Of a stretch of 64,000 nt of DNA, positions 42,607 through 53,506 are shown in pieces. Positions within the stretch are counted from its first letter, which is position 1, and each line of letters starts with the position of its first letter. The position numbers were made by a program, and so were the translations under genes. Source of the DNA: Eustoma russellianum (Eukaryota; Streptophyta; Magnoliopsida; Gentianales; Gentianaceae); assembly GCA_036186865.1 (NCBI GenBank), contig AP025062.1, positions 8,531,244 through 8,595,243 of the forward strand, written 5' to 3'. The notes under the pieces are model-generated. The model was not told the DNA's origin, did no database searches, and was given only the letters and a program-made list of their open reading frames with translations.

Positions 42607-43104
42607 ATGCCGAAAGCAGCGAAAACGATGAAAACCAAGAAAGGTCGCAAGCCTCCCGTCGACGGCGGTGATCGAAGGATACGTTTGCCGGTTCCATGTG
42701 CCAAGCTTGTGTTTGAGCTTGAAAGGAGGCTTGGACACAAGACTGCCGGCCAAACAGTTGAGTGGCTATTGGCACAAGCAAGGCCTGCGATCGATGCTGC
42801 TCTGATCAAAACAGACTCGGAGATGAATCAGAACCCAAGTCCAAATCCAACACAAATGATGAACTCAACTGCATTTAATGTTCCCCTATCAACTGGATTC
42901 ATCAACCCGCACCCCTATCAGATGCCGCGGGTTCCGATGGAGCGGACAGCAATTAATGCTGGGATGGTGTTTCCAAACTCTTTCAATGGATTTACATTTG
43001 GTGAAGATTTTGCAGGTGCAGGAACAAGCGGCACAGTGCCGAGTATTCAATTTGCGCCGTTCTCAGGGGTGGTTGGTTTTCAAAATGATATGGAAGATCT
43101 GTGA
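42607..43104 (+). CDS. TCP transcription factor, short class I type, basic region shortened (165 aa)
   Basis: TCP proteins are plant nuclear factors that bind GGNCCC-type sites as dimers and control growth. The single-exon frame begins MPKAAKTMKTKKGRKPPVDG. The TCP domain (about residues 17-65) reads GGDRRIRLPVPCAKLVFELE, then RLGHKTAGQTVEWLLAQARP; no class II signature is seen. Compared with the duplicate gene at 60021, six residues (RHLKVD) are missing from the basic region, which removes most of the conserved DRHxKVxGR block. The C-terminal part is Asn/Pro/Phe-rich and without a known domain. The small size recalls TCP11/TCP16-like members, but I cannot assign orthology. Confidence 0.85.
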   Translation: MPKAAKTMKTKKGRKPPVDGGDRRIRLPVPCAKLVFELERRLGHKTAGQTVEWLLAQARPAIDAALIKTDSEMNQNPSPNPTQMMNSTAFNVPLSTGFINPHPYQMPRVPMERTAINAGMVFPNSFNGFTFGEDFAGAGTSGTVPSIQFAPFSGVVGFQNDMEDL

Positions 43105-43474
43105 GGACATTGCCATGTTTTTAAATGATGCTTAGTTACTTAATTTAATTCGGAGATAGAATAATTAAGGATGATTTTTAGGATTTACTGGCTATGACTA
43201 TTTTAACATCAGAATCTTTATATTAATGTTTAATAAAATCCATTCAAGAGTACATATTCTTATTGTTATGCTATATGCAGGTACATATAGAACCGGAGTC
43301 TTACTGGAAGGAAACTCTCTATTCCTTAGGATGAAATTATTGTTTGCTTTATTCGCACCCTTCTCATGTCCTATCGATACCTTTTGTTGTTGTCGGGATA
43401 TACTTGATATGATTGTTGTTGTTTTCTGTATTTGTTCTTATGTTGTTTTCAGTTGTGTTACCGCTTATAAGTAT
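43105..43474. other. 3' flank of TCP gene A
   Basis: AT-rich with AATAAAA-like signals (43229); no gene is supported. It ends at the target duplication of the next element. Confidence 0.5.
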
Positions 43475-43482
43475 TTTCAATA

Positions 43483-45096
43483 AGAGTAAAATGCAGTTAG
43501 CACCCAAACGTTTGTCACATAATCCAGTTAGCATTTAAACGTTCCGAAATCTCAGTTGGCATCCAAACATGGTCAAAATTGATTCAATTAACACCAGAAA
43601 CCGGCTGCTGACCTGCTGCAGCCGGTTTCATCAAATTTTAGCGCTAAAATCAATTTTCTCCACCAAAATAACGCATTTTCCTTCTCTCCCTCTTGCTGCA
43701 ATTGGCTCCCTCTGATTTTCCTTCATAAGTTAGCCTCCCAATTGAAACTCAAAGAAAACATGTAAAACACAATTTCAAGCTCTTCCGCAATCTACCGCCG
43801 GCAGAGATATCTCCGTCATTGCCTAGTCAGCTGTGGAAGAAATCAATCTCCGACTTCCGCTGTTTCCAAAAAACTCGCCTTCGATTTGATTTGCTCCACT
43901 CGTCTTACTGCTGATCTTTGGGAGGTGGTCTGCACCGCTATTCGCAGCCTGAGAGAAGCAGTGCTACTTCCAATTTGGGAGAGACTCTAATCACTCCCAA
44001 ACTCTCAAATCAACTTTGGTCCAAAAAAAAGAAACCCAAAACATTAAATGAGCTCTTGGCACACCCCATTTTTGTTCTTTCTCTGTTTCCTCTGTTCTTC
44101 ATTCTTGGCAGCAAAATCAAGTGATTCAGACGCACTTTTAAATTTGAAGTCTTCAATTGATCATTTAAACGTTCTTCCATGGAGTAAAAGAAGCAATGTG
44201 TGCACTTGGGAAGGTGTGAAAGAATGCATCAAAGGCAGAGTTACAAAATTAGTGGTTGAGAATTACAATCTGAGTGGCACATTGGACGAGATGAGTTTGA
44301 ATAAATTAGATCAGATTCGAGTCCTCAGCTTCAAATCCAACTCCGTTTCTGGCCAAATCCCCAACATTTCCGGCCTTTTAAATCTCAAGGTCCTTTACTT
44401 AAGCTACAACAATTTCTACAGCGACTTTCCGGCCTCAATCTCAGCTCTCCACCGCCTTAAATTGGTGGTTCTGCCCATAATAAAATCTCCGGAGAGATCC
44501 CATTTTCGTTAATTCATCTTCCTAGATTATATCTTTTATACTTGGAGGATAATCTTTTAACAGGGGAAGTTCCTCCTTTGCTCAATCGAGCTTCGAATTC
44601 TTCAATGTGTCCTACAATAATCTCTCCGGCGAAATTCCGGCAAGAAAATCTTTGTTACATTTCAACCTTCTTCATTCCTCGGTAACATTGATCTATGTGG
44701 AAAAATCATTCAAAAATCTTGTAAAAATAAAGGCAGAAAGCTTCCTGATGATTTATCCCTGCTTGACTCCTCTAACACAACTACTGCGGGGCCATCTGTT
44801 CAAAGTTCTGTAAAGTTTCTTGAGTTTCTAAGGTGAATTGGGAGGCTAATTTATGAAGAAAAATCAGAGGGAGCCAATTGAAGCAAGAGGGAGAGAAGAA
44901 GAATACGTTATTTTGGTGGAAAAAATTGATTTTGGCGCTAAAATTTGATGAAACCGGCTGCAGTAGGTCAGCAGCCGGTTTCTGGTGTTAATTGAATCAA
45001 TTTTGACCACGTTTGGATGCCAACTGAGGTTTCGGAACATTTAAATGCTAACTGGATTATGTGACAAACGTTTGAGTGCTAACTGCATTTTACTCT
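43483..45096. mobile_element. TIR element carrying a gene fragment (Pack-MULE-like)
   Basis: About 1.61 kb with long inverted repeats: 43483 to about 43754 against about 44832 to 45096, beginning AGAGTAAAATGCAGTTAGCA at both ends. The flanks TTTCAATA (43475-43482, 45097-45104) form an 8-bp duplication, or 9 bp (TTTTCAATA) if the right end is one base shorter. About 265-bp TIRs plus captured host sequence best fit a Mutator-like Pack-MULE. An 8-bp duplication would allow hAT. No transposase is present. Confidence 0.82.
44048..44830 (+). pseudogene. Captured LRR receptor-like gene fragment
   Basis: It starts with a signal-peptide-like stretch (FLFFLCFLCSSFLAAKSSDS), then an LRR N-terminal cap (ALLNLKSSIDHLNVLPWSKR) with its VCTWEGVKEC motif. 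Several LRRs follow (LSGTLDEMSLNKLDQIRVLS, SVSGQIPNISGLLNLKVLYL, NFYSDFPASISALHRLKLVV). A frameshift near 44480 moves the next repeats (HNKISGEIPFS, LEDNLLTGEVPPLL) and another the VSYNNLSGEIPA repeat. Then come traces of a GNIDLCGK cap and SSVKFLEFLR. It ends before a transmembrane or kinase part. The layout recalls inactive LRR receptor kinases. It lies wholly inside the TIR element. Confidence 0.82.
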
Positions 45097-45104
45097 TTTC
45101 AATA

Positions 45105-45820
45105 ATATTGCAATGTTTCTCAAACATGATTGGTCTTCACCTTAATTTGAGTGATTTATGATTTGATGGTTCAGTTAGATGGACAATCAGTTCAAATGAC
45201 AAACATATTTTTGTGTTTAAACAAATGATGAATATCAAATAAATGAATGACCATGTCTTTTATCCAATTATAGAGATCAATTATTAAAGTAACTGATAAC
45301 CTCACCATTTTAGTAAATCTCTGTCAATTACTACAAGGTCATTTAACTACTTATCCGAGAATGACTACAAATAATCAAAATTGTAATTCTCCATTCAGAT
45401 GACTAAGCAACATGGTTCTTTCTTTCTTTCTTTTTTTCTTTTTTTTTAATCTTACCACATTGACAGAGGAGAGGATAAAGATTAGGGGGGAAAACCCATC
45501 CGGTCCATATTATACATTGATATCCACCTAACCCAATTATAAGGTGAAATATGTTGAAAAAAACATATAAAAGTGCTTTAAAAAGTGCTCTAAATTTATA
45601 TAAAAATATGTAAGAAGAATGATTGAAAAATAAAGTGAAACTTATACTGGATGGGTGAGGAAATAATTTGATTTCTAAAGTGACCAAACGTTCAGCATGA
45701 ATTCTGAGTTTGTGCTCTGAGTCCTGTCTAATTCTGAAGTTTATGTCCTGTGATCGAACGCTTCACGGAAGGTTCAATGAATCCATTTATCGAACATTTG
45801 GTCCAGAGTCTGGTGAGATA
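45105..45820. other. Intergenic, no gene seen
   Basis: AT-rich with a CTTT-rich microsatellite (about 45417-45450). The minus-strand ORF at 45403-45687 shows no domain. Confidence 0.6.
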
Positions 45821-46503
45821 TGTTAAGTGTAATATTCAAAAATTTCAAATCCAACGTTGGGCCAAATCGATGGTTCTAAACTAACTTTGTAACTTTTACA
45901 ACTTGGAATACCTTCTTTCAACCTTGAACGATCATAAACTAACTTTGAAAGTGAAATTCCATAGAGAGTTGTCAAATTGACCTCGTTGTTGTAAATTAAA
46001 GTCTATAAATGCAAGAATCATAAGGTTTTGAAAATATACTTTAGCGATGCTTTGAAAGAAACTTTTGAAAGACTTTTTGAGAAAGCATGTAGAGTTTGTT
46101 TCTCTTCTATCTTCTTATTCCGTTAGTATTGAACACTTCAATATACAAGTTTTTCATCTTCTGGTAGAGCAAACGGCATGACGAAGCCCTTGTATCTTAG
46201 AAGGCATCTGCTACATAATCTATTTTGTTTGAGTAGTGGAGGCAATTTTCTTGTAAGGACAGTGTAACACTCATTTGTTGCGCTTTGGCTAATTCTTCCT
46301 TCTTCCTTCTTCCTTCTTCCTTCTTCCTTATTTCATTTCTTCTTTGGTTGATTATCATGTATTTGTAATCTTTTCTACAATCTTGTGTATTTTTAAAAGA
46401 ATTTTTGAAGAAACTTGATAATTACTTCTTTGATGTTCTCTTCTAATTTATTGGATTTTAACTTAATTTTGTTGGTTTCTCTTCCAAACATAAATTTCCA
46501 ACA
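45821..46503 (+). mobile_element. Possible solo LTR
   Basis: A 683-bp segment bounded by TGTTAAGTGTAATATTC and AATTTCCAACA, with CTATAAATGC near 46004 as a TATA box and a (CTTCCTT)n microsatellite at about 46298-46326. The flanks AGATA and AAATA match at four of five bases. The segment reads like the R-U5 of a copia LTR. No second LTR is seen. Confidence 0.5.
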
Positions 46504-46524
46504 AAATAACCATCACATCTTCTA

Positions 46525-47756
46525 TGCCTCATTTTTTACCTCATTTCTTACCTCCTGTGATCCCAACCGTTTCATTACGGTTGGGATCACAATAGGTAAG
46601 AAATGAGGTAAAAAATGAGGTCTCCAATCACGAGTTGCCACGTGTACAAGTAACTATTTTTTAAAAACAAAAAAATTTAAATTTCTTCCACTTTTGTACA
46701 CGTGGCAGCGCGTGATTAAATGCCTCATTTTTTACCTCATTTCTTACCTCCTGTGATCCCAACCGTTTCATTACGGTTGGGATCACAAGAGGTAAGAAAT
46801 GAGGTAAAAAATGAGGTCTCCAATCACGAGTTGCCACGTGTACAAGTAACTATTTTTTAAAAACAAAAAAAATTTAAATTTCTTCCACTTTTGTACACGT
46901 GGCAGCGCGTGATTAGATGCCTCATTTTTTACCTCATTTCTTACCTCCTGTGATCCCAACCGTTTCATTACGGTTGGGATCACAAGAGGTAAGAAATGAG
47001 GTAAAAAATGAGGTCTCCAATCACGAGTTGCCACGTGTACAAGTAACTATTTTTTAAAAACAAAAAAAATTTAAATTTCTTCCACTTTTGTACACGTGGC
47101 AGCGCGTGATTAGATGCCTCATTTTTTACCTCATTTCTTACCTCCTGTGATCCCAACCGTTTCATTACGGTTGGGATCACAAGAGGTAAGAAATGAGGTA
47201 AAAAATGAGGTCTCCAATCACGAGTTGCCACGTGTACAAGTAACTATTTTTTAAAAACAAAAAAAATTTAAATTTCTTCCACTTTTGTACACGTGGCAGC
47301 GCGTGATTAGATGCCTCATTTTTTACCTCATTTCTTACCTCCTGTGATCCCAACCGTTTCATTACGGTTGGGATCACAAGAGGTAAGAAATGAGGTAAAA
47401 AATGAGGTCTCCAATCACGAGTTGCCACGTGTACAAGTAACTATTTTTAAAAACAAAAAAAATTTAAATTTCTTCCACTTTTGTACACGTGGCAGCGCGT
47501 GATTAGATGCCTCATTTTTTACCTCATTTCTTACCTCCTGTGATCCCAACCGTTTCATTACGGTTGGGATCACAAGAGGTAAGAAATGAGGTAAAAAATG
47601 AGGTCTCCAATCACGAGTTGCCACGTGTACAAGTAACTATTTTTTAAAAACAAAAAAAATTTAAATTTCTTCCACTTTTGTACACGTGACAACGCGTGAT
47701 TAGATGCCTCATTTTTTACCTCATTTCTTACCTCCTGTGATCCCAACCGTTTTCAT
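46525..47756. repeat. 197-bp tandem array of hairpin units with G-boxes
   Basis: Unit starts lie at 46525, 46721, 46918, 47115, 47312, 47508 and 47705 (periods 196-197; six full and one partial). Each unit holds a near-perfect inverted repeat with arms of about 43 bp around CCAACCG TTTCATTA CGGTTGG, and a second, looser inverted repeat whose arms contain CCACGTGTACAA and TTGTACACGTGG (each a CACGTG G-box). Units are almost identical, apart from indels in A/T runs and a few substitutions. The ORFs listed by position here are artefacts of the repeat. Confidence 0.93.
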
Positions 47757-47904
47757 TGACCCCCAACCCACCCGAACGGTCGTTGCGTTTCATTACTCTC
47801 CAACCACAAATGTTCATTTCTTCCATTTTCCTGATTCAAAATAAATGGACACACATCTATAAAATTTGCTTTATTCTTGCTCACATAAGAAACAAATTTC
47901 CAAC

Positions 47905-48120
47905 ATGATGGCTTTCATGAAGCGACAAGAATCATATGAAAGGCGAATGGGTATCACAAAGAAAGCAGATAAAATGATGAAAAACATCAAAACCACCAGG
48001 AAGCTAACCAGAGAAAAGTACAGCGTAATGATTCTAGCATACATATTGATGCCTTTGGTTTTGTTTTTAAATGGTGTACAAATCCGGAGTTTTGTTTTTT
48101 CTTGTCATATTCAGTTCTAA
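47905..48120 (+). CDS. Small hypothetical ORF (71 aa)
   Basis: MMAFMKRQESYERRMGITKK: the N-terminal two thirds are Lys/Arg-rich, followed by a hydrophobic stretch (VMILAYILMPLVLFL) that could span a membrane, and a short tail. A TATA-like CTATAAAAT lies at 47857-47865, only 40 bp before the ATG. I do not recognise it. It may be chance or a gene remnant. Confidence 0.25.
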   Translation: MMAFMKRQESYERRMGITKKADKMMKNIKTTRKLTREKYSVMILAYILMPLVLFLNGVQIRSFVFSCHIQF

Positions 48121-48294
48121 CCACAACATGCTGTTTGATAAAATATCTCACTAGAGAACCGAGATCATACCAGTTGTGCTCCGGGTCTTTAGTGATGTAA
48201 CAAATATATATAAAACATGTGCATACCGAGATACCGGTGCTGTAATTTTTACCATCAGGAAGCTGGTATATGAGATTATGACAACCTGAATGTT
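48121..48294. other. Intergenic, nothing seen
   Basis: No coding or repeat signal. The last five bases (GTATC, 48295-48299) would be the target duplication of the next LTR. Confidence 0.5.
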
Positions 48295-48299
48295 GTATC

Positions 48300-49568
48300 T
48301 GTTAGAAATTTAATGCAAGAACAACAGAAAGAATGAACAAACTTGATGGCTTGAGGCATTTACGAACACTATCCGTAAGGAATATTTGCTTCCACTAGTT
48401 GCTGCAGGGTTGTAGACAAATTTCATCCTACGATACAACAGCCAACAAGTTTCTAACCTCATCAATAATGAAAGAAACCAAATACACTTTGAAAACAAGA
48501 GTGTCTTAAGTAGGAAGAAGAACTTTAATGCAAGGACCAACTAGAAAAACAAGATGTCCTGAAAATGTGTTATAATAGCCTTTTTTATAGTCTCTTAAAC
48601 TCCATTCAGATGTTTATGGCCGTTGCATGGTGATTGGATATGTCACTTGTTGCATAAGTTGCAATTCTAGATGAAAAGTCACTTCTGTTGGCACATCGAT
48701 CGATGTCATCGATCTATGTCTCACAGAGACTTCCAGCTTTTCATCCAGACCACTTCGATCGATCTATGTATCGATCGAAGTCACATCGATCGATCTATGT
48801 GATTGATCTATGTTAGACAGAGAGTTTCAACTTTGCACCCAGGGTACATCGATCGATCAAAGTCATCGATCTATGTGACATCGATCGATCGATGTGATCG
48901 ATCTATGTCCGACAGAATACTCAACTTCATTTTTAAGCCATATGGATCGATCCAACTGAGACATGGATCGATTCATATCATGAGACAAGATCTATGTTAG
49001 ACAGAGAGTTTCAACTTTGCACCCAGGATACATCTGTGACTTCGATCGATCGATGTGATCGATCTATGTCCGGCAGAATACTCAACTTCATTTTTAAGCC
49101 ATATGGATCGATCCAACTGAGACATGGATCGATTCATATCATGAGCCAAGCTATTCTTGCTTATTTAAACACCAATTCACCTTCATTCTTCATCCTATTG
49201 CCTTTACAAACTATCATTACAATCCCTCACTGTTTTTAAAGCAATTTACGACATTTCATGCATTTAAGAAGTATCTTTCTATTTTAACCTCCTATTAGTA
49301 TAATACTTCAAAGTTCTAACGAAATCGTGATAGCTAAAAAGCCTTGAATCAGATTCCTATGTGCTAGAACCGGAAACATTATACACATGAAACCACCTCT
49401 CCTTAGAAGTCCATCTTAAACCGCACTTTATGGCCTTGTGCTTGCTCTAGTATTCATGAACATTTCAAGATCATTGCTTGACGAAACGGCACCACTTCCT
49501 ATGTTCATATAGGTGAAGATTAAGATAGTTCCTCTTAATCCTTCATTAAGAGTGTTTTAACACTAACA
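48300..49568 (-). repeat. 3' LTR of a truncated minus-strand copia element
   Basis: On the minus strand it runs from TGTTAGTGTTAAAACACTC (49568) to ATTTCTAACA (48300), 1269 bp. It includes an array of CATCGATCGATCGATGT and GATCGATCTATGT motifs (48690-49140) and a direct duplication of about 180 bp (about 48808-48975 and 48990-49140). It follows the RNase H trace at 49650-50527 in the right order for a 3' LTR. Confidence 0.7.
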
Positions 49569-49649
49569 TTTCAATTCTTTAAAGTTCAAACAGTGCGGGC
49601 TGATTCTTTAAAGATCAATCTTAGTGTTATAATTCCTCACTTTGTGACT

Positions 49650-50527
49650 TGTGTTGTCCATTGAACCTTTAACTACCGGTATGCTAGAAAAGGTTCGGTT
49701 TCCATCACAAGTGAACTTATCTCATACGTCTCAATCTCATCCTTAAAGATGTACTTTGTACCAAGTCTTTTGAAAGACTCTTCGTTAATGGATCCGCTAG
49801 GTTATTGCAGGATCTGACGTATGCAATGACTATCACACCATCCGTTATTAATTACCTTATATAATCATGCCTAAGGCTGACATGTCTAGATTTTCCATTG
49901 TAGATTTTACTATAAACTCTAGATATCGTTGCTTGATTATCACAGTGTAAGGAAATGGCTGGTATCGGTTGTGGCCACAACTCTATATCCAATAATAAAT
50001 TTCTCAGTCATTCTGCTTCCTTACCTACTGATCCTAGTGCTATGGATTTGGATTCTATTGTTGAATGAGTTATGCATGTCGGTTTCTTTGAAGCCCAAGA
50101 AACAGCACCACCATCCAGTGTAAATACCCAACCTGTAGTAGATTTGTTATCACCAACACTATTTATCCAACTAGCATCAGTATAAACTTCCAACACGGCT
50201 GGAAAACTATTATAGTACAATCCGTAATTCATAGTTCTCTTCAAGTACCCAAGTACTCCCCGATTGCCTTCCAATGGTCCATACTAGGATTGCTAGTATA
50301 CCTTGATAATTTACACACCGCAAAGACAATATCCGGCCTAGTGCAACATGTAGCATACAGTAAACTACCAATTGCACTAGCATATTTTAGTTGTGATACC
50401 GCTCTACCGGTATGTCCAGTCAATTTGTATGAGGCATCAAATGGTACGTTTGCTTCTTTGATCTCTAAGTGTTTGAATTTATTCAACACTTTGTTTATAT
50501 ATCCACGAACACGCCCGATGATCACTT
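49650..50527 (-). pseudogene. Copia RT end and RNase H, truncated
   Basis: Minus-strand frames read VPFDASYKLTGHTGRAVSQL and YASAIGSLLYATCCTRPDIV (50525-50241), then GYLKRTMNYGLYYN, VYTDASWINSVGDNKSTTGW and GAVSWASKKPTCITHSTIES (50274-50008). Traces of CDNQATI and NLADPLTK follow (to about 49750). This is RNase H of a Ty1/copia element outside the E1-E3 families. The upstream RT, integrase and gag are missing beyond 50527. Confidence 0.82.
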
Positions 50528-50528
50528 A

Positions 50529-51263
50529 ACGTGTGAATGTTTTTACGCAATAATTAATATTATTGCATGACATATGTGACATATAAAATTATCATATATA
50601 ACGTCCATCTTATGATTAATTCGTGTATACTTAATCAACGTGCTGCGCATCACACGTATCTCGAATCCATCCCAACATGATCATACTGTGAAATTAAAGC
50701 ACATAGAATGAGGCATAATTCAGAAGCTAGTCCTGATCATAGCTTTGGGCGTTTCCATAAACAGAAAAACCAAGCCGACCTCTGTTACTAAAAAAACCCC
50801 TTGTCCCTGCGAATTTTTGCCATTGTAAATACTAACGGAAGAAAAGTGGCATCTTCGAACATGAATTCTAAACTCACAATCCATGAAGATGAAAAGATAT
50901 TGCAAGGTTTTGGTGCATGTTGAAGTTCCAAGACAAACATTTATATTTTCACGGAGGGTAAAAACCCTTACATTCGAAGATAGGTTACAAGTCCGGCCAA
51001 GAAAGATTACAAGTTTTTGGCTAGATTGGTAACATGTGTAGGGTTAGAATGGTTAGAAATGATTGATATATATTTGTCTATCCTTCAATCATAAAAAGTC
51101 TCTTGATGAATTTCTGAAATTTATTTTCGTAAATTTTTTTTAACCTTTTGTTTATGTACATAGAAATTTTTTTTTAAGTCATGTGTTATAATATATCAAA
51201 AAAGTCTTCCTGTAATATGTCATGAACAAGATGCTCACATGGTTTGATTAACATAACATTGTC
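50529..51263. other. Intergenic, nothing supported
   Basis: AT-rich. The short minus-strand ORF at 50720-50905 has no recognisable domain. Confidence 0.55.
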
Positions 51264-52292
51264 TGTCGGAATATGATATGTTTTGATGAAGTTAAAAGAT
51301 GTTTAGAAAGAGTTTAAAAGGAATTTTAAACTTGGGATTTGAAGCAAAATGAGAAAAACACACAGTGAGACATGAATCTCTGACATGGATCGGTTGATGT
51401 ATGCATCAGTCTCTGAGGGAGAGACATAGATCGATCCATATTGGAAATGTCCAAGGCTGGGACCTTACTGTCCAACATTGATCATTCAAGCTCGGAGACA
51501 TCGATCGATCGATGTGACATCAGTCTCTAAGGTTAGAGGTACCGATCGATCGATGTAGTGAAGGTTCAAAGTTGGAACCTTACCGGAGGACATCGATCTC
51601 TCAGCTTTGGGACATCGATCGATCGATGTCACCTCAGCCTCTCAAGGAGAGACATCGGTCAAACGATGTATAGCATGTTCAAAACTAGAACCTCACTAGA
51701 GGACATCGATCTCTTAATGCAGACACATCGATCGATCGATGTCTTCTAGAATTCAAATTTTTATGACTGTTGAAAAAAAATCCAATGGAGATTCATGGTG
51801 TGTTCTCTTTCCAATTTTGCTCAAATTTCTTGTGGACTTTTTTCGAACATTAAACATGGTTCATTGACTATTATATCCATGTCTAAGATTCTCTATGGTG
51901 GCTTTGGATGACCAAATCAATCCATAGAGTGCCTAAAGTACATTTTCAAATTCTCAAGACTTGAGATTGACTTGAAGCCATAGGGGAGGCTCCAAAAATG
52001 TGGATTACACCTTTTATAAATAGTATAAGCTCAGATGAGGCATTTATACACTTTCACCCTCTTCAAGCATCATTCTTCATTTTTGTAAATTTCTCTCTAT
52101 TGTGTAAAAGCTCTTAAAGCTTGCTAAGCTCTTATTTGTTCTTCATTGTTGTAAATTGAGAGATTTTAAGTCTAACACAAGAGGAACCATAAATATTTGA
52201 TCTCTTACTTGTGTTTAGGCTAGTGAGAAAATGTAAACCCCACCACTACAAAACCTGTTGTGAGAAAGTTCTTTGAGAAAACTTTGTTGAAG
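51264..52292 (+). repeat. Truncated LTR related to E1/E2, with CATCGATCGATCGATGT array
   Basis: It starts TGTCGGAATATGATATG and follows the E1 LTR closely: AAGATGTTTAGAAAGAGTTT, GAAGCAAAATGAGAAAAACA, CATGGATCGGTTGATGTATG, CTCAAATTTCTTGTGGACTT, CATAAATATTTGATCTCTTA. The palindromes here are ACATCGATCGATCGATGT (51490-51745), where E1 has ACGTCGATCGATCGACGT. A TATA box (TTTTATAAATAG) is at about 52013-52024. It breaks off at about 52292 inside an RNase H fragment. Confidence 0.75.
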
Positions 52293-52613
52293 ACATTGAT
52301 AGATGAAGTTGGGGACCCATTGCGTCTCCCAGTACAGCTAGTGTGTGATAATAAGGCAGCTACAAGTACATCAGAAAATACAGTGCAGTATGATCAGATT
52401 AATCATATTGAAGTGGATAAACATTTCATCAAAGAAAAACTTGAGGAAGGGAGTGTTGAGCTACCATTTGTCAAGTCCGAAGATCAACTTGTTGATATAC
52501 TTACGAAGGCGGTTACCAGAAGAGTTTATGAATCGATTCTGAGCAAGTTGGGTATTGAAAGCTCCAATACACAACTTGGGGGGAGTGTTGAAAAGATAGG
52601 ATCAAATCGTTGA
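52293..52613 (+). pseudogene. Copia RNase H C-terminal fragment
   Basis: PLRLPVQLVCDNKAATSTSE, NHIEVDKHFIKEKLEEGSVE and SEDQLVDILTKAVTRRVYES are the end of a copia RNase H (Asp of CDN and HIEV/DxHF motifs). It ends with TQLGGSVEKIGSNR, whose last codons lie in the following LTR. It is open from the junction with the LTR piece to the stop, but has no upstream pol. Confidence 0.8.
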
Positions 52614-52768
52614 AATTTGTAAAAGATTAGTCTTACCTAGTTTAGCCTAATCAAATCAAATCAAATATTCAAATGATATATAGTTACCATAGATGGCTTT
52701 TACATCGTACTATTTACAGCTGATATATATTGTTTTGAAAATCAATGTAAAGAAGTGTTTCATTCACA
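52586..52768 (+). repeat. Short copia 3' LTR
   Basis: TGTTGAAAAGATAGGATC...TTCATTCACA, 183 bp, after the purine tract TTGGGGGGAG. It contains the ATCAAATCAAATCAAAT motif common in this kind of short copia LTR. It goes with the RNase H fragment just upstream. Confidence 0.65.
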
Positions 52769-53506
52769 AAATATTGATTTCTATTATATAGTCAATTAAA
52801 CACAATTTAAAATCAAATTGACAAAATATTTTACGCATTGCTCGGTAGAATTTGGTTCAAAATGGTTGAAGATTACTTGGACAACTATTGTGTTAAATAG
52901 TTTAAAGAATAGATATTAATTAATATTTGACTAACTACATATCGACTTAATATGACAATATTTTTGGACAAAGGAAGTAATATTTGACATTTTAAAACAC
53001 GTCTTAGAAGAATGTTCTGATTCTTTTTCGACAAATTTATAAAATCTGACCCGTTCACGTTTATATGTGTTATGTTCCTTTACTTTTTTTAGTCATTCAA
53101 CATTTGGATTTGAACTCCTACATGCGAGAATCAACAATGGAATTAGGGTGGAAATTCTTGTATTTTGCTTATCATGTAAAGCAATAACTTCTCATAAAAA
53201 CTTTGGGTAAGGACATGCATACATAAGTCGCACTTTTTTGCATTATTGTTCTTATGATATTTTTTCTTGTTTATACATTACAATATACATGTCGAATAAC
53301 AAGCCATCGTTCCGGATTTTTCATAAAATGAGATTCTTTTTTATTTTCTTCCTTATCAGAGAGTGACCCTTTATGGATCGGGAGGATTCTTTATTAAAAA
53401 AGAGGAGGGAAGGAAAGTTTTACGTCTCGAATTTCTGAGCTTTATGTTACTCACCAAATTTAGATATTTGTGCCATGTCGAAGTAAATTCGGCCTAGCTA
53501 ACTTGA
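52769..53506. other. Intergenic, nothing supported
   Basis: AT-rich, no gene or clear repeat. Confidence 0.55.

Noticed and set aside
46415..46606. 63-aa protein at the start of the hairpin array
   Set aside because: It spans the end of the possible solo LTR and the first hairpin, without a domain.
46525..47756. CRISPR-like array
   Set aside because: Repeats are 197 bp with no unique spacers, the units are hairpins, and the DNA is plant nuclear.
48803..49239. Two related small proteins
   Set aside because: They are translations of a direct duplication inside an LTR palindrome array.
50720..50905. Minus-strand 61-aa gene
   Set aside because: No domain, no neighbours, length within chance for AT-rich DNA.
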